Shown here piece after piece: positions 48,143-57,161 of a stretch of DNA of 64,000 bases. The number at the start of each line of letters is the position of its first letter. The stretch's first letter is position 1. This DNA is from Bacillota bacterium (lineage in GTDB: Bacteria; Bacillota; Clostridia; Peptostreptococcales; Anaerovoracaceae): positions 1 to 64,000 of the forward strand of contig JAFRYI010000008.1 in assembly GCA_017437745.1 (NCBI GenBank), in the 5' to 3' direction. The notes under the pieces were generated by a model. That model had not been told where the DNA came from, made no database searches, and saw nothing but the letters and a program-made list of their open reading frames with translations. Made by a program: the position numbers and the translations under genes.

Positions 48143-49099
48143 CTATACAAGTCTCCTTAAGAGAATGCCCACGAGCTCGCAGCAGGCGCCGTAGTCGACA
48201 CCGTCTTCCGTCTCAAGCAGCATGTAGCCGCTCTTTACGGACTGTCTGTTCCTTAGTTCCGCCTCGTCGACGCCAAGAGCCTTCAGATCGGCGAATCTGA
48301 GACTTCCGCGGCTGCCTGTTCTGAGCTTCAGAGCAATGTCCCCGGAGTTTCCGCAGCGCAGTTCGGCGTCGGTGTCGTAGAAAGCGGCGGGCGGGCAGGG
48401 CGGATAGGACTTTGCCTTGAGTTCCAGCTCGTTCGCGGTCAGCTTCATTTCGGAGGTGATCACTTTATGTACCGTCTCTCCGAGCAGACTGACGGATGCC
48501 AGCTTTATCATGAAGCCTTTTTCGAAGGCTATCCTGTCGTACGGGAGGAAAGACAAAGACTGCGTTATGGCAGCCAGCTGTCTTACGTCGTCGCCGTTGT
48601 GCAGCAGGATAAGGTCTTTGGCTTCCTGTCTTTCCAGATTGACGTATTCTGAGTAGAGACGGATGCATTCGTCTCCGCCTATCATGTCCGTACGGCGTTC
48701 GTCAAGGCCCAGGGCCCGCTCGACGGACTTCTGCGACAGGCTGGGCATCGACTGCGCCAGAGGCCAGTAGGACTTAAGCCATCTGTATATGTCGGCCTGC
48801 CGGACGGGCGGAAGCTCTTCCGCAAGTCCGTATTTCTTTGCCCGCGCAAGCACGAACGGAACGTCGAAGCTCTGGCCGTTGTAGGTGATCAGCACGTCGC
48901 AGTCTTCCATTTCCGAAAGTATCGCGGACACGGTAAGATACTCGGCGGCCGAACCTTCGCTGAAGTACTGGCGAAGATCCGTTCCGTCGGGATCGATGAA
49001 ACTGGCGGAGATGATCCTGTCCCTGGTCGGGTACAGGCCTGTGGTCTCTATGTCGAAGACCTTGCATTTAAGTCCTTTTGCGTACGGGTCGTATCTCAT
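48143..49099 (-). CDS. RNase H-fold exonuclease-like protein (YprB type)
   Basis: This is a 318-residue protein. Residues 10-170 form a DnaQ/RNase H-like domain: FDIETTGL (exo I), ITYNGQSFDVPF (exo II) and LLHNGDDVRQL (exo III). The C-terminal 150 residues look uncharacterised. YprB relatives are single-strand exonucleases of unclear role. AAGGAG precedes the ATG. It is the first gene of a two-gene unit with the HAD phosphatase. Confidence 0.8.
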   Translation of the reverse strand: MRYDPYAKGLKCKVFDIETTGLYPTRDRIISASFIDPDGTDLRQYFSEGSAAEYLTVSAILSEMEDCDVLITYNGQSFDVPFVLARAKKYGLAEELPPVRQADIYRWLKSYWPLAQSMPSLSQKSVERALGLDERRTDMIGGDECIRLYSEYVNLERQEAKDLILLHNGDDVRQLAAITQSLSFLPYDRIAFEKGFMIKLASVSLLGETVHKVITSEMKLTANELELKAKSYPPCPPAAFYDTDAELRCGNSGDIALKLRTGSRGSLRFADLKALGVDEAELRNRQSVKSGYMLLETEDGVDYGACCELVGILLRRLV

Positions 49100-49422
49100 G
49101 GCGCTCCTTTACCAATTGATTATACATTAAAAACCCAAAAAACAAAACAAGCCGCGAATGCAGCCTGTTTTGCTCAAAAGGGGTATTGGGATTAGAGATT
49201 TTAGTAACCATCAGGGGTGATGTTACCAAGGACATATTAACAGACAAAAATAATCATTTCAATATTAATTTTTCAAAAAAAAGACGAAAAACGTTAAAAA
49301 GTAATAGTTCAATAAACTAAGCCGACAAAAATAATAAATTTGTAATTTTTATTATTGAACTTGACAGAGCCTATAATCTATAATGATTAACATAAAACTT
49401 TATGATGTATTTCGAGGGCAAA
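49100..49422. promoter_or_regulatory. AT-rich intergenic region with dyads and the xerD promoter
   Basis: This gap has no gene. It contains a CAAAACA/TGTTTTG hairpin (49145-49175), a TAAC-ATCA/TGAT-GTTA dyad (49203-49224), and GTTCAATAA (near 49308-49316) facing TTATTGAAC (49352-49360). An AATAATAAATT/AATTTTTATTATT dyad lies just before the promoter. TTGAAC (49355-49360), 18 bases and TATAAT (49379-49384) make a promoter for the recombinase gene; a second TATAAT is at 49372-49377. Confidence 0.5.
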
Positions 49423-50301
49423 ATGAACTTCGTAGACAAATTTGAAGCATACATGGAAAAAGAGAGGGGAAGCTCCAGGAGCACCCTCAGCGCATACGTT
49501 GCGGATATCTGGGACTTTACAGATTTCCTTAAGGCAAGAGGCAAGGAGCCCGAAGACGCCGCCAACGCGGACGTAGCGGCTTACGTAATGGACCTTTCCG
49601 ACAAGGGAAAGAGCCACGCGACCGTAAACAGACGCCTTGCGTCGCTCAGGGGCTTCTATAATTACCTGGTCTCCATCAGGGCCGTCGCGTCCAATCCGAC
49701 CGCGGGCATCAAGAGCGCAAAGGTCGCGCGCAGGGAGCTGGAATACCTTACCGTAGAGGAAGTGGAACAGCTTCTGGACATAAAGGACGAGACCGCCGCG
49801 GGCAAAAGGGACAGAGCCATGCTGGAGCTCATGTACGCTACCGGCATAAGAGCTTCCGAAGCCTGCGCGGCTAACGTTTCCGACATAGACTTGAGGATAG
49901 GCTTCATATCCGTAAGATCCGCCGGCAAGCCCAGGATGGTGCCCATAGGAAGGCCTGCCAGAGCCGCTCTTAAGGATTACATACAGAACGCACGTCCGGA
50001 GCTTCTGAAAAAGAAAGAAGATACAGGAGCGCTGTTCCTTAGCTACATAGGCGAAAGGCTCACCAGGCAGGGCGTATGGAAGATACTCAAGCAGAGAGGC
50101 GACGAGGCCGGTCTTACCGACAGGCTCAGTCCGCAGATCCTGCGCAATTCCTTCGCTGCGCACATGGTCCAGAACGGCGCGGACATCAAGTCCCTGCAGG
50201 ACATCCTCGGACACGAGGACATAACCGCCACCAGGATCTACATGAGCCTTACGAAGAACAGGATAATCGACGTTTACGACAAGGCTTTCCCGAGGGCGTA
50301 A
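49423..50301 (+). CDS. tyrosine recombinase, XerD-like
   Basis: This 292-residue recombinase has a SAM-like N-domain (to about 100) and a catalytic domain. The active-site residues are R143 (ATGIRASE), K169 (AGKPRMVP), R241, H264 (LGHED) and Y273 (TRIYMSL). The expected His of the HxLRH box is Gln here (Q238 in SPQILRNSF). I prefer the ATG at 49423 (GAGGG upstream, MNFVDKFEAYMEKE) over 49402. Chromosome dimer resolution is the family role. There is no sign that it belongs to a mobile element. Confidence 0.85.
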   Translation: MNFVDKFEAYMEKERGSSRSTLSAYVADIWDFTDFLKARGKEPEDAANADVAAYVMDLSDKGKSHATVNRRLASLRGFYNYLVSIRAVASNPTAGIKSAKVARRELEYLTVEEVEQLLDIKDETAAGKRDRAMLELMYATGIRASEACAANVSDIDLRIGFISVRSAGKPRMVPIGRPARAALKDYIQNARPELLKKKEDTGALFLSYIGERLTRQGVWKILKQRGDEAGLTDRLSPQILRNSFAAHMVQNGADIKSLQDILGHEDITATRIYMSLTKNRIIDVYDKAFPRA

Positions 50302-50341
50302 GCGGCCGGAAAAAAGCGGCGGAAAAGTTTGAAAATTCCGC

Positions 50342-50370
50342 TTGCAAACAAAGAATGTCTATAATATAAT
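50342..50370 (+). promoter_or_regulatory. promoter of rplS
   Basis: TTGCAA (50342-50347), 17 bases and TATAAT (50365-50370). An overlapping TATAAT sits at 50360-50365. Confidence 0.7.
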
Positions 50371-50470
50371 ACCAAAGTCGTATTTCGGGCGGTCCTCTGG
50401 CAGAGGCCGGAAACGAACGGTTTCCGGTGCAGGCTGTTAAGAACGTCAGGTCTTATAAAGGAGGATACGA
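50371..50470 (+). promoter_or_regulatory. L19-type ribosomal protein leader
   Basis: This 100-base leader before rplS contains CTCTGGCAGAGG and a strong hairpin CCGGAAAC-GAAC-GGTTTCCGG (50404-50427) without a T tract. It is followed by the AAGAACGTCAGGTCTTATAAAGGAGG stretch. The position and these elements match the L19 leader described in Firmicutes, where L19 represses its own synthesis. Confidence 0.65.
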
Positions 50471-50472
50471 AA

Positions 50473-50817
50473 ATGGATCTTATACAATCTATCACAGAAG
50501 AGTACAAAAAGACTGACATTCCCGAATTCAGCGTGGGCGACACCGTAAGGGTCTCCATCAAGGTAAGGGAAGGAAACAAGGAGAGGATCCAGGTCTTCGA
50601 GGGTTTCGTGCTCAAGAGACAGAACGGCGGCATCTCCGAGACGTTCACAGTCAGAAAGCTCTCCTCCGGCGTAGGTGTGGAAAAGACTTTCCCGCTCCAT
50701 TCTCCGAGGATAGAAAAGATCGAGCTCGTACGCAAGGGCGACGTAAGAAGAGCAAAGCTCAATTACATGAGAGAGCGTACAGGCAAGGCTGCCAGGATCA
50801 AGACCCTGGAAAAATAA
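50473..50817 (+). CDS. rplS: 50S ribosomal protein L19
   Basis: This 114-residue protein lies at the 30S-50S interface. [38 protein letters not shown] and [38 protein letters not shown] are characteristic. AAAGGAGG precedes the ATG. In many Firmicutes it follows trmD; here it is monocistronic with its own leader and terminator. Confidence 0.98.
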   Translation: MDLIQSITEEYKKTDIPEFSVGDTVRVSIKVREGNKERIQVFEGFVLKRQNGGISETFTVRKLSSGVGVEKTFPLHSPRIEKIELVRKGDVRRAKLNYMRERTGKAARIKTLEK

Positions 50818-50820
50818 TTC

Positions 50821-50858
50821 AAAAAAAGACCGGAGCGCACAAGCGCTCCTCTTTTTTT
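50821..50858 (+). terminator. terminator of rplS
   Basis: GGAGCGC-ACAA-GCGCTCC with flanking A7 and T7 runs. Confidence 0.88.
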
Positions 50859-50859
50859 A

Positions 50860-50868
50860 TGCTATAAT
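50860..50868 (+). promoter_or_regulatory. extended -10 promoter of argR
   Basis: TGCTATAAT right behind the rplS terminator, about 45 bases before the argR start. Confidence 0.5.
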
Positions 50869-50913
50869 ATTCAAAAGATGAATAATAATGCGTTTTATGC
50901 GCCGGAGGTTATC

Positions 50914-51363
50914 ATGAGACACTCCCGTCAGAGCAAGATACTGGAGATAATCAGAAATCAGAACATAGACACGCAGGAAAGGCTGGCTTCGAAGCTGAAC
51001 GCCGCCGGTTTTAAAGTAACTCAGGCCACGGTCTCAAGAGATATAAAAGACCTCGGACTGATCAAGGTCCCGGGGCCGGGCGGAAGGAGCGTGTACGCGC
51101 AGGCGCCTAAGGGCCGTTCAGGAGACGAGGAGAGATACCGCAAGATACTCCGCGAGACGGTAACGGACATCCGCGCCGCGGAAAACATTCTTGTAATACG
51201 CACGCTTAGCGGCTGCGCCAACGCGGCTGCGGAAGCCATAGACAACATCGCTCCCGAAAGCGTCGTCGGAACGCTTGCGGGAGACAATACCATTTTTGCC
51301 GCGGTAGACAGCAAGGAAAACATTCCGGCTGTCCTCGAGATGTTCAGAGAAGCTCTGATCTGA
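50914..51363 (+). CDS. argR: arginine repressor
   Basis: This is a 149-residue ArgR/AhrC protein. The winged helix-turn-helix has ATVSRDIKDLGLIKVP, and the C-terminal oligomerisation domain has the arginine-binding GTLAGDNTIF block. The ATG at 50914 (GGAGG upstream) gives the family length; an in-frame ATG at 50878, close to the predicted transcript start, would add 12 residues. It heads a dense recN-rbgA-ruv-queA run, the usual clostridial order argR-recN. Confidence 0.95.
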   Translation: MRHSRQSKILEIIRNQNIDTQERLASKLNAAGFKVTQATVSRDIKDLGLIKVPGPGGRSVYAQAPKGRSGDEERYRKILRETVTDIRAAENILVIRTLSGCANAAAEAIDNIAPESVVGTLAGDNTIFAAVDSKENIPAVLEMFREALI

Positions 51364-51369
51364 CGACAC

Positions 51370-53025
51370 ATGATATCCCACATAGAGATAAAAGATTTCG
51401 CGATAATCAAGGACCTGGCGCTGGATCTGTATCCCGGGCTGAACATCATCACGGGCGAGACCGGTTCAGGCAAGTCCGTGATAATCGAGGCCGTTAGCAT
51501 GGCCCTCGGAGCCAGAGCTGACACGGACTACGTAAGGAGCGGCTCCGAAAAAGCCGTCGTTACGGTAGTAGCGGACGCGGGCGGCAATGATATATCCGGG
51601 GTGCTGGAAGAGATGGGCGCGCCGGAAGATGTTCCTGTCGTCATAAGGCGCGAGATCTACGCCGCCGGCAGGAGCCTGTGCAGGGTGAACGGAGCGGTAG
51701 TGCCTCTATCCGCGCTTTCCAGACTGTGCGGGTACATAGCGGACATCCATGGTCAGTACGACAACCAGACACTGCTGGATCCTGAAAAACATCTTGGCAT
51801 ACTGGACCTTTACGGCGGGGACGAGCTTACCCGTGTCAAAGAGATCGTAAGGGACGCGTACAGAAGATTCGCCGCGGACAGCGCCGAGCTTGCCGATCTT
51901 AACAGAAAGACCGCCGAGAGCGCCAGGCAGAAAGAACTTTACGCTTACGAGCTCAGCGAGATAGAGTCCGCGAACATTTCCGAAGGCGAAGACGAGGATC
52001 TGGAGCGTCGCATTGATCTGATGAAGAACTCCGGGCGCATCTTCGAGACGCTTTCCGAAGCGCATCAGCTTCTGTTCGGCGGGGATTCCGCGGCCGTGGA
52101 AGCTCTGGGCCGCTGCATGAACGATCTGTCGTCGGTCAGTTCGTATTCCGACGAACTCAAAGAGCTTTACGATAGGATATCCAACGCCTACTACGATCTG
52201 GACGACACCAGTTCGCAGATACGTTCCTTAAAGGAGTCCGCGGACTTTTCGCCGGAGGAGCTTGAGGCTGCCGAAGACCGCCTGGATACGATAAATACGC
52301 TTAAGAGGAAGTACGGCGGCAGCCTGGAAGCGGTGCTGGCGTACGCCGATAAAGCCCGCGAAGCGCTGTCGCTGATAGAAGGCTCGGGAGACCGCAAGGC
52401 CAGACTTGAAAGGTCCATACTGCTTATCAAAGAGGAATACGACGCCGCGGCATCCAGACTTTCCAGACTTAGAAAAGACACCGCGCAGATCCTCAAGGAG
52501 CGCATAGACAAGGAACTTCTGGACCTGAACTTCGAGGCGTCGGACTTCGAGGTGGACATACGCGAAGACAGGATGTCGGAGGAAGGCACGGACAACGTGG
52601 AATTCCTTATCTCCGCCAACAGGGGAGAGACTCCCAAGCCTCTCGCCAAAGTAGCCAGCGGAGGCGAGCTTTCCAGGATAATGCTTGCGCTCAAACGCAT
52701 TACAGGGGACATAGGCGGAGTGCCGTCCATGATCTTCGACGAGATCGACAGCGGCATCAGCGGCAGGACCGCGGACGTAGTGGGCGACAAACTCAGGAGC
52801 CTTTCGAAGGATCACCAGATAGTCTGCATAACGCATCTTCCGCAGATCGCCGCCAAGGGCGACCATAACTACAGGATAGAAAAACATTCGGATCTTATCA
52901 GCACGCGTACCACCGTGGTGCCTCTGTCCGAGGAGGAACGTACAGAGGAGATCGCACGTCTGCTGTCCGCATCCGAGATAACCGACGCGGCGAGGATGGC
53001 CGCAAGAGAACTGCTTAAGAAATGA
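51370..53025 (+). CDS. recN: DNA repair protein RecN
   Basis: This 551-residue SMC-like ATPase gathers DNA ends during double-strand break repair. Walker A is GETGSGKS (29-36). The signature ASGGELSRIMLALK, Walker B MIFDEIDSGISG and HLPQIAAKGDHNYRI close the C-terminal half. A coiled coil lies between. It starts 6 bases after argR. Confidence 0.96.
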   Translation: MISHIEIKDFAIIKDLALDLYPGLNIITGETGSGKSVIIEAVSMALGARADTDYVRSGSEKAVVTVVADAGGNDISGVLEEMGAPEDVPVVIRREIYAAGRSLCRVNGAVVPLSALSRLCGYIADIHGQYDNQTLLDPEKHLGILDLYGGDELTRVKEIVRDAYRRFAADSAELADLNRKTAESARQKELYAYELSEIESANISEGEDEDLERRIDLMKNSGRIFETLSEAHQLLFGGDSAAVEALGRCMNDLSSVSSYSDELKELYDRISNAYYDLDDTSSQIRSLKESADFSPEELEAAEDRLDTINTLKRKYGGSLEAVLAYADKAREALSLIEGSGDRKARLERSILLIKEEYDAAASRLSRLRKDTAQILKERIDKELLDLNFEASDFEVDIREDRMSEEGTDNVEFLISANRGETPKPLAKVASGGELSRIMLALKRITGDIGGVPSMIFDEIDSGISGRTADVVGDKLRSLSKDHQIVCITHLPQIAAKGDHNYRIEKHSDLISTRTTVVPLSEEERTEEIARLLSASEITDAARMAARELLKK

Positions 53026-53858
53026 TAGAGAACATCAACTGGTATCCCGGACATATGAAGAAGACACGCGAGCTTATCGCAGAAAACCTTAAGCTCGTCG
53101 ATCTTGTGATAGAACTCCTGGACGCCAGGATACCCATGGCCAGCCGCAATCCCGTGATAGGGTCTCTGACAGGCTCCAAAAGGCGCCTGACGGTCCTTAA
53201 CAAGGCCGATCTGGCCGACGCCGGGGAAACTATCGAATGGCAGAAAAAACTCGCTGAAAACGGCGATTTTGTGATCTCGCTCAATTCCAGCTCCGGCGAC
53301 GGGACCAAGCAGCTTCTTAAAGTTCTGGAGCGTATCCAGGACGAGAACAACAAGGACCGCGCGCGCAAAAGGAACCTCCGGATGATGATAGTCGGCATAC
53401 CCAACGTCGGCAAATCGTCGCTGATAAACAGGCTGACCGGAAGCAGATCCGCCAAGACGGGCGACAAGCCGGGCGTGACCCGCGGAAAACAGTGGCTGAC
53501 ACTTTCCAACGGAATGATGCTCCTTGATACTCCGGGCATACTCTGGCCGAAGTTCGAGGACAGGGACGTTGCGCTGGATCTGGCTTTCTGCGGTTCCATA
53601 AAGGACGAGATAATGGATGTTTCGGACCTTGGACTGGAGCTCATAGCAAGACTGAGCGAAGTGGCGCCGGATCTTCTCTGCGGGCGCTACAAACTGGATA
53701 AGCTGGAAGAGACTCCGCTGCTCACCATGGAAGCCATAGCGAAGAAGCGCGGTTTCATAATGAGTGGGCAGAGGATAGATTACGAAAGGACCGCAAAGAC
53801 GGTCCTGGACGAGTTCCGTTCCTCCACCATAGGACGCATTACGCTGGAAAAAGCATGA
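53022..53858 (+). CDS. rbgA: ribosome biogenesis GTPase RbgA
   Basis: This is a 278-residue circularly permuted GTPase needed for late 50S assembly. G4 (NKADLAD) precedes G1 (GIPNVGKSSLINRL) and G3 (DTPGILWP). NWYPGHMKKTR at the start is a family hallmark. The ATG overlaps the recN stop. rnhB, often next to it, is absent here. Confidence 0.96.
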   Translation: MIENINWYPGHMKKTRELIAENLKLVDLVIELLDARIPMASRNPVIGSLTGSKRRLTVLNKADLADAGETIEWQKKLAENGDFVISLNSSSGDGTKQLLKVLERIQDENNKDRARKRNLRMMIVGIPNVGKSSLINRLTGSRSAKTGDKPGVTRGKQWLTLSNGMMLLDTPGILWPKFEDRDVALDLAFCGSIKDEIMDVSDLGLELIARLSEVAPDLLCGRYKLDKLEETPLLTMEAIAKKRGFIMSGQRIDYERTAKTVLDEFRSSTIGRITLEKA

Positions 53859-54352
53859 AGATAATAGGCATAGACCCCGGTTATGCCATAATGGGCTACG
53901 GGATAATAGAAAAAGACGGCAACAACCACAAGCTGGTGGACTACGGCGTCATAACCACGGACAAGGACATGTCCATGCCCGACAGACTGAAGTCGCTGTA
54001 CAACGGACTTATGGACGTAATGGCCGAGCACCAGCCTGAGGAAGCTGCCATAGAGCAGCTGTATTTCAACACCAACCAGACCACGGCGATATTCGTAAGT
54101 CAGGCCAGGGGAGTCGCGATACTCGCGTGCGTCAACAACGGTCTGAGCATCTACGAATACACTCCTCTGCAGATCAAAACGTCTATAACAGGTTACGGAA
54201 GGGCGGAGAAGAAGCAGATGCAGAACATGGTCCGCATGTATCTGGGGCTCGACGAGATACCCAAGCCGGACGACGCAGCGGACGCGCTGGCTGCCGCCAT
54301 ATGCCACAGCCGGCACAATACCGCAAGCAAGAGATCGTTTAAAATGAAGTAA
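53855..54352 (+). CDS. ruvC: Holliday junction resolvase RuvC
   Basis: This is a 165-residue endonuclease. The catalytic Asp is in IIGIDPGYAIMGYGII, the Glu in EEAAIEQLYF, and DDAADALAAAICH closes the acidic site. The ATG overlaps the rbgA stop. It works with RuvAB encoded next. Confidence 0.97.
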   Translation: MKIIGIDPGYAIMGYGIIEKDGNNHKLVDYGVITTDKDMSMPDRLKSLYNGLMDVMAEHQPEEAAIEQLYFNTNQTTAIFVSQARGVAILACVNNGLSIYEYTPLQIKTSITGYGRAEKKQMQNMVRMYLGLDEIPKPDDAADALAAAICHSRHNTASKRSFKMK

Positions 54353-54379
54353 TTGCAACAAGTTAACATAAGAGGAATT

Positions 54380-54976
54380 ATGATACACTACATCAAAGGC
54401 ACCATAACCGAAAAAGAGCAGGGCTACGTCATCATAGAAAACTCCGGAATGGGCTTTCTTGTGTACGTTCCGCTGGGCGACGCGGCATATCTGGAAAACG
54501 ACGGACCGGCGACGCTCTATACGTCCATGCAGGTAAAAGAGGACGATATAAGCCTCTACGGTTTTTCTGACAGGACGGCTCTTAAGATCTTCGAGATGCT
54601 TATTACCGTATCCGGAGTCGGCGCCAAGGCCGCCATGTCCATACTTTCGGCTCTGACGCCCGCCGAACTTAAGAAAGCAGTCATCGCAGGCGACATCAAG
54701 GCCATAAGCTCCGCTAACGGTGTCGGGAAGAAGACCGCGGAACGCGTGGTCCTGGAACTGAGGGATAAGATCGCCAAGCTGGAAGGCATAGGTACTTCCG
54801 GTCTTTCGTCTGTTATAAAAGCTATGCCAATTGCAGGCGAAAGAGCCAAAGCTGTAAGCATGCTCATCGCTACCGGCGCGTCCAGAGCGGACGCCGAAAG
54901 GGCTGTAGCCGCGATAGAAGACGACGGTCTTAAAGCCGGCCAGTACTTCATGCAGGCCGCTAAAACGTTCAAATAG
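54380..54976 (+). CDS. ruvA: Holliday junction DNA helicase subunit RuvA
   Basis: This is a 198-residue junction-binding protein. The OB fold (MIHYIKGTITEKEQGYVII), two helix-hairpin-helix motifs (ITVSGVGAKAAMSIL; ANGVGKKTAERVVLELRDKI) and a C-terminal RuvB-binding domain are in order. The ATG at 54380 follows AGAGGAA; an upstream TTG is less likely. Confidence 0.97.
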   Translation: MIHYIKGTITEKEQGYVIIENSGMGFLVYVPLGDAAYLENDGPATLYTSMQVKEDDISLYGFSDRTALKIFEMLITVSGVGAKAAMSILSALTPAELKKAVIAGDIKAISSANGVGKKTAERVVLELRDKIAKLEGIGTSGLSSVIKAMPIAGERAKAVSMLIATGASRADAERAVAAIEDDGLKAGQYFMQAAKTFK

Positions 54977-54984
54977 AGGGAAAG

Positions 54985-56034
54985 ATGGATCAGGAAGAAA
55001 GAGTAGTAAGCACTTCCATGCACGGTGAGGACGCTTACATCGAAAACAAGATAAGGCCGCAGCGCTTCGAGGATTTCTCCGGTCAGACGACCGTCGTGGA
55101 TAATCTCAGGGTCTACATGCAGGCCGCCCGGTTCAGAGGCGAGCCTCTGGACCACGTTCTTTTCTACGGGCCTCCGGGACTTGGAAAAACAACTCTTGCG
55201 GGTATAATCGCCCGCGAGATGAAAGGGCATTTCTACATAAGCTCCGGACCTGCGCTCACCAAGCCCATAGACCTTGCCGCGGTACTTACGGGCATTGAAG
55301 AAGGCGACGTGCTGTTCATAGACGAGATACACCGTCTCAACCGCGTAGTGGAAGAGATACTGTACTCAGTAATGGAGGATTTCCGCCTGGACATAATGCT
55401 TTCCAAAGGCATGGGCGCCGGCGTCGAAAGCATAGACATTCCGAAATTTACGCTTATCGGAGCTACCACCAGGGCGGGCAGTCTTTCCGCGCCTCTTAGA
55501 GACCGCTTCGGCATTGTGGAAAAATTCGATCTTTACAACATCGAGGAGCTGTCCCGGATACTCAGAAGGTCGTCACGCATCCTTGGAGTCGAGATGGACG
55601 AACAGTCCATAGAACTGCTGGCGAAGCGTTCCAGAGGTACGCCGCGTGTCGCCAACAGACTGCTTAAGCGTGTCCGGGATTTCTCGCAGGTCAAGGGAGA
55701 CGGATCGGTCTCCACGGACGTAGTGGAGATGACGCTGGACGCTCTGCGCATAGACGATCTGGGCCTGGACAGCCTGGACCGCCGCATACTGGAATTCATC
55801 ATTACGAAATATCACGGCGGACCGGTAGGAATAGACACCATTTCCGCGTCGCTCGGCGAGGAACGCGTCACCATCGAGGACGTCTGCGAACCTTATCTTA
55901 TGCAGCTCGGACTTCTGCAGCGCACACCCAAAGGACGCATGGTATCCGCGGAAGCGTACAGAGTCGTGGGCCTTCCCGCTCAGGGCGCGCCTTCCGAAGA
56001 CACGAACGGAGAAGACCAGCTTAAACTATTATGA
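54985..56034 (+). CDS. ruvB: Holliday junction DNA helicase RuvB
   Basis: This is a 349-residue AAA+ motor. Walker A is [10 protein letters not shown], Walker B DEIHRLN and sensor 1 with the Arg finger region GATTRAG. The RuvB winged helix ends the protein. It pumps DNA through RuvA-bound junctions. It starts 8 bases after ruvA. Confidence 0.98.
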   Translation: MDQEERVVSTSMHGEDAYIENKIRPQRFEDFSGQTTVVDNLRVYMQAARFRGEPLDHVLFYGPPGLGKTTLAGIIAREMKGHFYISSGPALTKPIDLAAVLTGIEEGDVLFIDEIHRLNRVVEEILYSVMEDFRLDIMLSKGMGAGVESIDIPKFTLIGATTRAGSLSAPLRDRFGIVEKFDLYNIEELSRILRRSSRILGVEMDEQSIELLAKRSRGTPRVANRLLKRVRDFSQVKGDGSVSTDVVEMTLDALRIDDLGLDSLDRRILEFIITKYHGGPVGIDTISASLGEERVTIEDVCEPYLMQLGLLQRTPKGRMVSAEAYRVVGLPAQGAPSEDTNGEDQLKLL

Positions 56035-57059
56035 ATGTAAGCGATTTCTATTACGATCTGCCTGAAGAACTTATAGCCCAGAAGCCTGCGGACAAGCGAG
56101 ACGCCTGCAGGCTTCTTGTGATACACAGAAGCACCGGACAGCTGGAACACAGGCATTTTTCAGATATCCTGGAGTATCTCAGACCGGGCGACTGCCTTGT
56201 TTTCAACGATTCCCGCGTAATACCCGCAAGGATATTCGGCACGCGCAGGGGCACCGGAGCCAAGGTTGAATTCCTTCTTTCCAAGAAGATAGAAGGCAAT
56301 ACCTGGGAAACTCTGGTAAAGCCCGGAAGGCGCTGCAAGACAGGCGATTTCATAGACTTTGAAGGCGGACTGTCCGCTGAGATTAAAGGATATTCGGAGG
56401 ACGGCACAAGAATAGCCGAGTTCATCTGCGAGGGTAGCTTCGAGGAGACTCTGGAGCGAATAGGCAGCATGCCGCTTCCCCCGTACATTACGCGTAAAAG
56501 CGACGAATCCGACAAGGAGAACTACCAGAACGTATACGCAAAAGAGAACGGTTCGGTAGCTTGCGCCACGGCAGGTCTGCACTGGACTCCGGAACTCATT
56601 AAGAAAGCGGAGGATATGGGCGTTAAGACTGCTTACGTTACGCTTCACGTCGGCATTGGTACGTTCCGGCCGGTAAAGGTCGACAAGGTGGAAGACCACC
56701 ACATGCATTTCGAATCCTATACCGTCTCGCAGGAGGCGTCGGATACCATCAACGCGGCGAAGAAAGCCGGCGGACGCATAATCTGCGTTGGCACCACGGC
56801 CTGCAGGACGCTTGAGAGCGCGTCATCTGAGGACGGCGTACTTCGTCCGGGTTCTGCGGATACAGGCATATTCATCTATCCGGGTTACCGCTTCAAGATC
56901 ACAGACTGCATGATAACCAACTTCCATCTCCCCAAGTCCACGCTCCTGATGCTCGTAAGCGCTCTTTATGACAGGGAGAAGATGCTGGAAGCGTACAGGA
57001 CTGCAGTCGCCGAAAAATACAGATTCTTCAGTTACGGCGACGCAATGTTCATAGAATGA
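56031..57059 (+). CDS. queA: S-adenosylmethionine:tRNA ribosyltransferase-isomerase
   Basis: This 342-residue enzyme transfers the ribosyl part of SAM to preQ1 in tRNA to make epoxyqueuosine. [46 protein letters not shown] and [16 protein letters not shown] are hallmarks. The ATG overlaps the ruvB stop. The usual partner tgt is not in the window. Confidence 0.97.
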   Translation: MNVSDFYYDLPEELIAQKPADKRDACRLLVIHRSTGQLEHRHFSDILEYLRPGDCLVFNDSRVIPARIFGTRRGTGAKVEFLLSKKIEGNTWETLVKPGRRCKTGDFIDFEGGLSAEIKGYSEDGTRIAEFICEGSFEETLERIGSMPLPPYITRKSDESDKENYQNVYAKENGSVACATAGLHWTPELIKKAEDMGVKTAYVTLHVGIGTFRPVKVDKVEDHHMHFESYTVSQEASDTINAAKKAGGRIICVGTTACRTLESASSEDGVLRPGSADTGIFIYPGYRFKITDCMITNFHLPKSTLLMLVSALYDREKMLEAYRTAVAEKYRFFSYGDAMFIE

Positions 57060-57117
57060 TGCCTCGGTCAGACAGATAATACACATAAATAAAATAATTT
57101 GTATTATAAAAAAGGAA

Positions 57118-57157
57118 ATCCCCCTTATCCGGCGTAATAAAGCCGTGTAAGGGGGAT
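57118..57157 (+). promoter_or_regulatory. hairpin over the dnaG ribosome binding site
   Basis: ATCCCCCTTA (57118-57127) pairs perfectly with TAAGGGGGAT (57148-57157), and CGGC/GCCG (57130, 57142) closes inside. The 3' arm carries GGGGGA, the only Shine-Dalgarno-like sequence, 5-6 bases before the dnaG ATG. There is no T tract, so it is not a terminator; translation of dnaG should depend on opening this stem. Confidence 0.65.
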
Positions 57158-57161
57158 ATCC

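Noticed and set aside
49423..50301. Integrase marking a prophage or island
   Set aside because: It is followed at once by rplS, argR and other housekeeping genes, with no phage genes and no att repeats found beside it.
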